Source: Cryomorphaceae bacterium
GTDB taxonomy: Bacteria > Bacteroidota > Bacteroidia > Flavobacteriales > Schleiferiaceae
NCBI GenBank assembly: GCA_003445735.1
Contig: DMCR01000076.1
Location: 1-5,105, forward strand
Reading direction: 5' to 3'
Length of the DNA: 5,105 nucleotides
The notes beneath the pieces are model-generated. The model worked only from the letters and a program-made list of their open reading frames with translations. It had not been told where the DNA came from and did no database searches. Shown here piece after piece: positions 1-5,105 of this stretch (position 1 is the first letter of the stretch; every line of letters starts with the position of its first letter). A program made the translations under genes and the position numbers.

Positions 1-384
1 GTAGCGGTATTTCATGCGAAGCTCCTCGCCGCCATCACTTTCCTCTTCTATCGTAAACGGAGGAGTGTTTGCTGCGTTTAACACAACAAGCTTAGCACTC
101 TTAATCTCCACATCGCCCGTAGGTATGTTGGCATTCTTGCTGTGACGCTCGATTACCTCACCTTCAATTTGAACCACCCACTCGCGGCCTAGTTCTCTGG
201 CTTCCTTCAACAAATCAGCATTCCACTCCTCATTAAATGCAACCTGGGTAATTCCGTAACGGTCACGTAAGTCCAGAAAGGTCATACCTCCCAATTCTCT
301 CGAGCGTTGTACCCAACCTGCCAAGGTTACTGTTTGTCCGATATGAGATGCGCGCAATTCGCCACACGTGTGAGATCTGTACAT
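1..384 (-). CDS. aspS: Aspartyl-tRNA synthetase, N-terminal part (cut by left window edge)
   Basis: This class II aminoacyl-tRNA synthetase attaches aspartate to tRNA-Asp in the cytoplasm. The window holds the first 128 codons of a protein that is usually about 580-600 residues. The reverse strand reads without a stop from ATG at 384-382 to the window edge, starting MYRSHTCGEL. Residues about 1-105 form the OB-fold anticodon-binding domain, with AGWVQ at 22-26 and FLDLRDRYG at 36-44, both typical of bacterial AspRS. The stretch TPPFTIE near 107-113, followed by DGGEELRMKYRY at 117-128, is the usual lead into the catalytic core. The catalytic motifs and the bacterial insertion domain lie outside the window. 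The start is supported by the family-typical N-terminus and by the A-rich sequence AAAGAAATAAGAC just upstream, without a clear Shine-Dalgarno. The gene is divergent from tadA with a 74-bp gap. Identity is nearly certain; whether it also charges tRNA-Asn cannot be judged from this part. Confidence 0.96.
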   Translation of the reverse strand, partial: MYRSHTCGELRASHIGQTVTLAGWVQRSRELGGMTFLDLRDRYGITQVAFNEEWNADLLKEARELGREWVVQIEGEVIERHSKNANIPTGDVEIKSAKLVVLNAANTPPFTIEEESDGGEELRMKYRY

Positions 385-402
385 GTCTTATTTCTTTGAA
401 TT

Positions 403-442
403 GCAAAAATAGCCAAACTTGTGGGGCAAATCCCTATTTTGC
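403..442. repeat. Imperfect inverted repeat in the aspS/tadA divergent region
   Basis: The left arm GCAAAAATAG (403-412) and the right arm CTATTTTGC (434-442) are reverse complements except for one extra A in the left arm, with 21 bases between them. The left arm carries the aspS -7 box on the minus strand. The right arm carries TATTTTG on the plus strand, which is one base short of the TAnnTTTG consensus. The symmetry could reflect back-to-back promoters, an operator, or chance in an A/T-rich gap. Confidence 0.5.
404..411 (-). promoter_or_regulatory. Bacteroidota-type -7 promoter element for aspS
   Basis: Read on the minus strand this is TATTTTTG, an exact match to the TAnnTTTG -7 consensus used by the primary sigma factor of Bacteroidota. 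The start of transcription would fall near 397-399, giving a leader of roughly 13-15 bases before the aspS ATG at 384. The -33 element is weak: a TTTG occurs at 430-427 on the minus strand, but the spacer is only 15 bases, shorter than the usual 19 or so. The motif match is seen; its use as a promoter is inferred. Confidence 0.55.
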
Positions 443-444
443 AT

Positions 445-449
445 GGAAG
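445..449 (+). promoter_or_regulatory. Shine-Dalgarno sequence deciding the tadA start
   Basis: GGAAG ends nine bases before the ATG at 459, a normal spacing. It directly abuts the alternative in-frame ATG at 450, so it could not serve that codon. It therefore supports translation from 459 rather than from 450 or from the far upstream ATG at 348, which lies inside aspS. Confidence 0.6.
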
Positions 450-458
450 ATGCTATCA

Positions 459-893
459 ATGAACGATCACGAGAGATTTATGCGCGCCGCCATCAAGGAA
501 GCCCGCATTGCCGCTGAAGTTGGAGAAGTCCCAGTAGGCGCCGTACTAGTGGCTGGAGGAAAAATCATCGCTCGTACGCACAACCTCACCGAACGATTGG
601 TCGATGTCACAGCCCATGCAGAAATCCAAGCAATCACAGCAGCAAGCAGCTACTTGGCGTCCAAATACCTCAACAAATGTACCTTGTATGTGACGCTTGA
701 ACCTTGCCCTATGTGTGCCGGGGCTTTGTTCTGGTCACAAATTGGCACTGTCGTATACGGCGCTTCTGACGAAAAGCGCGGCTTTGCCTTACACGGAGGT
801 TCCCTGCATCCTAAAACCAAGGTCATCACCGGCATTCTCGCAGAGGAATGTGGCCAAATCATGAGCGATTTCTTCGTCGCCAAACGCAAGTAA
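459..893 (+). CDS. tadA: tRNA-specific adenosine-34 deaminase TadA
   Basis: TadA hydrolytically deaminates adenosine 34 to inosine in the ACG anticodon of tRNA-Arg, which lets one tRNA read CGU, CGC and CGA. The 144-residue product has the cytidine/deoxycytidylate deaminase fold. Visible are PVGAVLV at 25-31, the zinc-binding and catalytic HAE at 53-55 (E55 as proton shuttle), and the zinc-binding PCPMC at 82-86 (C83 and C86). The C-terminus, SDFFVAKRK, resembles the aromatic and basic tail that contacts tRNA in known TadA proteins. The length is slightly below the usual 150-170 residues. The frame stays open upstream to 348, but that would overlap divergent aspS and add a leader of about 37 residues unlike the family; GGAAG at 445-449 supports the start at 459. 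An ATG at 450 is the second choice. The gene is followed after one base by the symporter, which suggests a shared mRNA. A general nucleobase deaminase is less likely given the close TadA-type motifs. Confidence 0.93.
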   Translation: MNDHERFMRAAIKEARIAAEVGEVPVGAVLVAGGKIIARTHNLTERLVDVTAHAEIQAITAASSYLASKYLNKCTLYVTLEPCPMCAGALFWSQIGTVVYGASDEKRGFALHGGSLHPKTKVITGILAEECGQIMSDFFVAKRK

Positions 894-894
894 C

Positions 895-2715
895 ATGGTT
901 CTAAGCACCTTCGATACAGTGGTCCTCATTGCTTTATTGGTTCTCACTATTTCTGTTGGCCTCTACTTCGGTCGCAGCAAAAAGAAAAGCCTGAGCGAAT
1001 ACTTCCTCGGCGGACGAAATCTTCCTTGGTATATAGCAGGGATCTCCATGATCGCGACCACCTTCGCGGCAGATACCCCTCTGGCGGTAACCGAGCTGGT
1101 CGGACAATACGGAATCAGCGGTAACTGGTTGTGGTGGAACCTCCTTGCGGGTGGTATGCTCACCACCGTTTTCTTTGCCCGATTATGGCGTAGAAGCGGC
1201 CTCTCCACCGAAGTCGAATTTATCGAGTTCCGTTATTCCGGACGCCCCGCCGCTATTCTCCGTGGATTTAAATCCATTTACCTCGGTGCCTTCATGAACG
1301 TGCTAATCATGGGCTGGGTCAACGTCGCAATGATTACCCTGCTCCAAGGCTTCTTTGGTATTAGCGAACAACAAGCTTTCCTTTGGACCGGAGTGGCCCT
1401 TCTTGGAGTGATCGTATACGTTAGCATCAGCGGTCTTAAAGGAGTGGTCTATACTGATGTATTCCAATTCATTTTGGCTATGGCCGGTTCCATTACCTTA
1501 GCAGTATACGTTTTGCGCGCACCCGAAATAGGTGGGCTCGAAGGATTGAGAAATGCCTTGCCAGACGAGACCTTCAGTTTCCTGCCCGAGGTAGTCAACG
1601 GCGAAAGTTCCGGTCAAACATACCAGATTGGTTTAGCCTCCTTTCTCGCTTTCTTTGGAATGGTTTGGTGGACCTCGTGGTACCCCGGCGCCGAGCCTGG
1701 CGGAGGCGGATACAGCGCACAACGCATGCTCTCAACCAAGGACGAACGAGATTCTTTTCTGGCTAGCGCCTTGTTCCAAATAGGTCACTACGCTATACGC
1801 CCTTGGCCCTGGATTATTGTTGCCCTCAGTGCCATCGTTTTATACGGCAATAGTGGAGAACTTAGCGGTAACACACCAGATTTTATAACGTACGAGTGTA
1901 TGACCGGCCAAGCAGATTGTGAGCCACTCACGGCCATGCAGCAAGTCGAATACCAAGAGTGGTTAGCCCAGTGGGAGCCCATGTATGGGGACCGATTAGC
2001 CGAAGCCCTCAAATACCAACACGATTATCGGTTTGGCTACATTTTCATCATGCGCGACTTCCTGCCCAAAGGGGTCTTAGGGATGCTTCTAGCCTCCTTA
2101 TTCGCGGCCTATATGTCTACCATGTCTACCCAGCTGAATTGGGGCACTTCCTATCTCGTGAATGACTTCTACCTACGGTTTATTTCACCAAATGCCAAGC
2201 GTAGAAGAAGCCTGAACGTATCTAGGTTACTTACGGCAGTCCTAGCCATCATTGGTCTCTACATCACATGCCTCATGGACAGCATAGCAGGAGTATGGCA
2301 ATTCATCATGGAATGTGGGGCCGGACTTGGACTGGTATTAGTTTTAAGATGGTATTGGTGGCGCATCAATGCTTGGGCAGAGATCACTGCGACCGTCGCC
2401 CCTTTCATCGCCTACGCAATCGCACATTATGGCTTGTCATGGGCCTTCCCGAATTCATTTTTCTTCACTGTAGCCTTCACTACCGTTGCTTGGATCACAG
2501 CCATGTATATGACCTCTCCAGAATCTCACGCGACCTTGGTAGAATTCTTCCAAACCGTACGTCCAGGCGGCGCGTGGAAGCCAGTGGCTTGGAAGGTGGA
2601 ACACAATGAAAGCGATACCCCGCCATCTACGCTGCGCTTACTCTTCTACTGGCTGTTAGGAATTGCTATAGTCTATGGCGCACTCTTCGGGGTCGGAGCG
2701 CTACTCTTTGGATGA
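895..2715 (+). CDS. Sodium:solute symporter family protein (SSS), substrate unknown
   Basis: This is an inner-membrane secondary transporter that should couple Na+ entry to uptake of a small solute. The 606 residues hold about 14 hydrophobic segments, near 8-26, 45-65, 77-97, 128-152, 162-180, 188-208, 246-262, 293-317, 390-422, 443-463, 466-486, 493-513, 520-540 and 582-605. Family hallmarks are EYFLGGRNLPW at 35-45, SGLKGVVYTDVFQ at 179-191, YSAQRMLSTKDE at 273-284 and MSTMSTQLN at 407-415. By eye, S408 and T409 align with the Na2-site S340/T341 of E. coli PutP, and D60 with PutP D55; I could not run an alignment. The loop at 318-388 is long and hydrophilic with cysteines 335 and 342, and would lie outside the membrane if the N-terminus does. 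Trp-rich patches occur at 78-81, 258-262 and 486-489. The ATG lies one base after the tadA stop with no convincing ribosome-binding site, pointing to translational coupling. Proline, sugar or carboxylate are all possible substrates. Confidence 0.9.
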   Translation: MVLSTFDTVVLIALLVLTISVGLYFGRSKKKSLSEYFLGGRNLPWYIAGISMIATTFAADTPLAVTELVGQYGISGNWLWWNLLAGGMLTTVFFARLWRRSGLSTEVEFIEFRYSGRPAAILRGFKSIYLGAFMNVLIMGWVNVAMITLLQGFFGISEQQAFLWTGVALLGVIVYVSISGLKGVVYTDVFQFILAMAGSITLAVYVLRAPEIGGLEGLRNALPDETFSFLPEVVNGESSGQTYQIGLASFLAFFGMVWWTSWYPGAEPGGGGYSAQRMLSTKDERDSFLASALFQIGHYAIRPWPWIIVALSAIVLYGNSGELSGNTPDFITYECMTGQADCEPLTAMQQVEYQEWLAQWEPMYGDRLAEALKYQHDYRFGYIFIMRDFLPKGVLGMLLASLFAAYMSTMSTQLNWGTSYLVNDFYLRFISPNAKRRRSLNVSRLLTAVLAIIGLYITCLMDSIAGVWQFIMECGAGLGLVLVLRWYWWRINAWAEITATVAPFIAYAIAHYGLSWAFPNSFFFTVAFTTVAWITAMYMTSPESHATLVEFFQTVRPGGAWKPVAWKVEHNESDTPPSTLRLLFYWLLGIAIVYGALFGVGALLFG

Positions 2716-2744
2716 AAAATCCCCGATGCCCACACACCGGAGAT
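2715..2744 (-). terminator. Intrinsic terminator of infB
   Basis: Read on the minus strand, ATCTCCGGTG and CATCGGGGAT can pair as a 10-bp stem with two G-U wobbles around the six-base loop TGTGGG. The stem runs directly into TTTTT (2719-2715, the first T being the stem's last base). It begins 24 bases after the infB stop codon. On the plus strand the two wobble pairs become C-A mismatches and no T-tract follows, so the element should act mainly on infB transcripts. Its T-tract end overlaps the symporter stop codon at 2713-2715. Pairing was done by eye, without an energy calculation. Confidence 0.7.
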
Positions 2745-2768
2745 CTACCATATTCAAATTATTGGAGT

Positions 2769-5105
2769 TTAATCCAACGTACGTTTCACTTCTACCATTT
2801 CGTACGCTTCTACAATGTCCCCCACTTTGATGTCGTTGAAATTCTCGATGTTCAAACCACATTCGAAGCCTTGACGGACTTCCTTCGCATCGTCCTTAAA
2901 TCGCTTCAACGAGCCTAGTTTCCCTGTGTATACTACCACGCCATCGCGTATTACACGAACATCGTGGTTACGTTCGATAAGACCTTCGGTGACCATACAG
3001 CCCGCAATGGTGCCAATTTTCGAGATTTTGAAGGTTTCACGAATCTCTGCGGCACCCTTAACTTCCTCTTTCATTTCGGCACTCAACATGCCTTCCATGG
3101 CATCTTTTACCTCGTTAATCGCGTCATAAATAATCGAGTACATACGAATTTCCACTTCTTCCTTCTCTGCCAACTTACGAGCTTGAGCAGAAGGACGAAC
3201 TTGGAAACCTACCACGATAGCATCAGATGCTGTCGCTAATAGGATGTCACTCTCTGAGATTTGACCCACCCCCTTATGGATGATGTTGACTTGAATCTCT
3301 TCTGTGGTCAATTTTTGCAATGAATCTGAAAGCGCCTCTACAGAACCGTCCACATCCCCTTTCAAAATGATGTTCAACTCCTTGAAGTCTCCCACCTGCA
3401 GACGACGACCGATCTCTTCGAGGGTCATCTTCTTCTGAGAACGTACACTCTGTTCACGCTGCAACTGCAAACGCTTAGCTGCAATTTGTTTCGCTTCTTT
3501 CTCATCGTCCATCACGATGAAACGATCACCAGAAGTAGGCGCGCCATCCAAACCTAGCAGGTTTACTGGTGCTGATGGACCTGCAACTTTAATTCGATTG
3601 CCACGCTCATCGAGCATCGCTTTAACCTTACCGCTATACTGTCCAGCCAATATATAATCCCCCATTTTCATGGTTCCAGATTGAATCAATGCAGTACACA
3701 TGTATCCGCGTCCTTTATCCAAAGAGGCTTCTACTACCGTACCGCTTGCATTCTTATCTGGGTTGGCTTTCAAGTCTAACATTTCCGCTTCCAACAATAC
3801 TTTGTCGAGCAGTTCTTCAACGTTCAAACCTGTTTTCGCAGAAATATCCATGGACTGAATCTGTCCACCCCAATCTTCAACCAGCAAGTTTAATTGGGCT
3901 AATTGCTCTTTAATCTTATCCGGATTAGCTACCTCACGGTCCACCTTGTTGATGGCAAATACGATAGGCACACCTGCCGCTTGTGCGTGAGAAATAGCCT
4001 CCTTCGTTTGTGGCATCACAGCATCATCCGCGGCCACAACGATAATGGCAATATCAGTTACCTGAGCACCACGAGCACGCATGGCTGTAAAGGCTTCGTG
4101 ACCCGGAGTATCTAAGAAGGTAATAGTTTGACCCGTGTGGACCTGAACACTGTAGGCACCAATGTGCTGGGTAATACCCCCAGCCTCCCCGGCAATTACA
4201 TTCGCCTTGCGGATGTAATCCAACAGCGACGTCTTACCGTGGTCAACATGGCCCATCACCGTTACGATCGGTGAACGTGGTTTCAAATCTTCTTCTTTGT
4301 CCTCCTCTTCCTGGAAGGTTTCTGTTACCTCCTCGTCGACGAAGTTGACGCTAAAGCCAAATTCTTCCGCCACCATTTCTAGCATCTCGGCATCCAAGCG
4401 CTGGTTCATGGTCACCATGACCCCAACACCCATCAACGAGCCGATTACATCATTGACGCTTACTTCCATCATGTTCGCAAGCTCGGTAACGGTTACAAAT
4501 TCTGTAACCTTCAATACTTTACTTTCTTCCGCCGCTTGCATATCTGCGAGCTCCTCTTTTTCGCGGCGCTCTGCACGCTTATCACGACGGATTTTAGCTC
4601 CCTTGTTCTTCTTTCCCGAAGTAAGTTTTTCTAGGGTTTCTTTGATTTGCTTTTGGATTTCTTCGTCTGACAATTCCTGCTTTTCAACTACAGGTTGGTT
4701 GCGACGTCCCTTGCCTTTGTTTTGATTTCCGCGTGCACCACGAGCTTGTGGATCTGCTTGTGCTTGAGTTGCACCGCTTGGTCCTTGCTTCTTGATGCGT
4801 ACACGCTTTTTCTTTTCGCCTGTAGGCTTCTCTATAGGTAGCTCGATCTTCTCACCGGTAAACTTAGGGCCGTCAATCTTCACATACTTCGTACTGATTT
4901 CAGTCTCTGCCTCAGTCTCTTTGGCTGCAGAAGTGGAAGCTTCCGCTTTAGGAATCTCTTCAGATGTCTTTTCACTTTTAGCCTTGGGCTCAGCTTTTTG
5001 TGATTCTTTTTTCTTAGGCTTCGGATCTTCAATGTCTATTTTCCCAAGAACCTTTGGCCCATTATCATCCTCATTTGAAGCCTCATCGACCTTTGTTTCA
5101 GGTGA
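2769..5105 (-). CDS. infB: Translation initiation factor IF2 (N-terminus beyond right window edge)
   Basis: IF2 is the GTPase that delivers initiator fMet-tRNA to the 30S ribosomal subunit and promotes joining of the 50S subunit. The frame is open from the window edge to TAA at 2771-2769, giving 778 residues. Bacteroidota IF2 proteins are often 900-1000 residues, so roughly 120-220 are probably missing. In fragment numbering, residues 1 to about 190 are a Lys/Glu/Ala-rich, probably disordered linker. About 197-250 is the IF2 N-terminal helical domain. The G domain has GHVDHGKT at 285-292 (G1), GGITQHIGA at 309-317 (G2), DTPGH at 332-336 (G3), NKVD at 386-389 (G4) and SAK at 422-424 (G5). Beta-barrel domain II, domain III (ILKGDVDGSVEAL near 580-592) and the fMet-binding C2 domain with GFECGL near 746-751 follow. 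A GTG at 4883-4881 is an internal valine, not the start. A terminator follows the gene, so infB ends its transcription unit. nusA upstream would be usual but is not visible. Confidence 0.97.
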   Translation of the reverse strand, partial: SPETKVDEASNEDDNGPKVLGKIDIEDPKPKKKESQKAEPKAKSEKTSEEIPKAEASTSAAKETEAETEISTKYVKIDGPKFTGEKIELPIEKPTGEKKKRVRIKKQGPSGATQAQADPQARGARGNQNKGKGRRNQPVVEKQELSDEEIQKQIKETLEKLTSGKKNKGAKIRRDKRAERREKEELADMQAAEESKVLKVTEFVTVTELANMMEVSVNDVIGSLMGVGVMVTMNQRLDAEMLEMVAEEFGFSVNFVDEEVTETFQEEEDKEEDLKPRSPIVTVMGHVDHGKTSLLDYIRKANVIAGEAGGITQHIGAYSVQVHTGQTITFLDTPGHEAFTAMRARGAQVTDIAIIVVAADDAVMPQTKEAISHAQAAGVPIVFAINKVDREVANPDKIKEQLAQLNLLVEDWGGQIQSMDISAKTGLNVEELLDKVLLEAEMLDLKANPDKNASGTVVEASLDKGRGYMCTALIQSGTMKMGDYILAGQYSGKVKAMLDERGNRIKVAGPSAPVNLLGLDGAPTSGDRFIVMDDEKEAKQIAAKRLQLQREQSVRSQKKMTLEEIGRRLQVGDFKELNIILKGDVDGSVEALSDSLQKLTTEEIQVNIIHKGVGQISESDILLATASDAIVVGFQVRPSAQARKLAEKEEVEIRMYSIIYDAINEVKDAMEGMLSAEMKEEVKGAAEIRETFKISKIGTIAGCMVTEGLIERNHDVRVIRDGVVVYTGKLGSLKRFKDDAKEVRQGFECGLNIENFNDIKVGDIVEAYEMVEVKRTLD

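Noticed and set aside
307..336. Possible plus-strand promoter for tadA inside aspS (TTG, 18 bases, TACTGTTTG)
   Set aside because: The -7 box has three rather than two bases between TA and TTTG, and the site lies in coding sequence, so the match is too weak to list as a feature.
348..458. Extending tadA upstream to the ATG at 348 or to the ATG at 450
   Set aside because: The 348 start lies inside divergent aspS and adds a Cys-rich leader unlike any TadA N-terminus. The 450 start has no room for a ribosome-binding site, because GGAAG directly abuts it.
963..2609. Open frames of 68-113 codons on both strands inside the symporter gene
   Set aside because: They overlap a well-supported membrane transporter in other frames and show no domain or motif of their own.
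2762..2777. Hairpin TTGGA-GTTTAA-TCCAA as a plus-strand terminator for the symporter
   Set aside because: The stem is only five A/T-containing pairs and is followed by CGTACG rather than a T-tract. Part of it is the end of the infB coding sequence.
2776..2785. Perfect palindrome AACGTACGTT, with CGTACG again at 2801-2806
   Set aside because: Both copies lie within the last codons of infB and are explained by the conserved C-terminal residues; short palindromes of this size occur by chance.
2926..4725. Several plus-strand open frames of 67-142 codons inside infB
   Set aside because: They lie antisense to an unmistakable IF2 gene, their products are Ser/Leu-rich without recognisable motifs, and they look like shadows of its codon use.
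4881..4883. GTG as the start codon of infB, giving a 704-residue protein
   Set aside because: The frame stays open for another 74 codons to the window edge, with the same Lys/Glu/Ala-rich composition as the known IF2 linker, so this GTG reads as an internal valine.
4550..5105. Low-complexity Lys/Glu/Ala-rich segment as something novel
   Set aside because: A long charged, variable linker ahead of the conserved domains is usual for IF2 in this phylum.

Overview
The window looks like an ordinary housekeeping segment of a chromosome from the phylum Bacteroidota, most likely a Flavobacteriia-type bacterium. I base this on by-eye recognition of the aspartyl-tRNA synthetase and IF2 protein sequences, on a TAnnTTTG-type -7 promoter element ahead of aspS, and on weak or absent Shine-Dalgarno sequences at two of the three visible starts. 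No mobile element, CRISPR array, rRNA or tRNA gene was seen. I found no sign of a new defence or biosynthetic system.

Layout from left to right. Positions 1-384 (minus strand) hold the first 128 codons of aspS, which leaves the window on the left. Positions 385-458 form a short divergent intergenic region with a good -7 element for aspS. An imperfect inverted repeat there places a similar but one-base-short box facing tadA. Positions 459-893 (plus) encode the tRNA adenosine deaminase TadA. One base later, 895-2715 (plus) encodes a 606-residue sodium:solute symporter, apparently co-transcribed with tadA. A 53-bp convergent gap follows, and an intrinsic terminator serving the minus-strand gene overlaps the symporter stop codon. 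Positions 2769-5105 (minus) hold the C-terminal 778 residues of translation initiation factor IF2 (infB); its start lies beyond the right edge.

Three of the four genes serve translation. AspRS charges tRNA-Asp, TadA makes inosine at the wobble position of tRNA-Arg, and IF2 brings initiator tRNA to the ribosome. The symporter is functionally unrelated and probably imports a small organic solute with Na+; its substrate cannot be read from the sequence. The observations most worth checking are the symmetric divergent promoter region, the enlarged external loop with two cysteines in the symporter, and the tight convergent arrangement without a visible plus-strand terminator.
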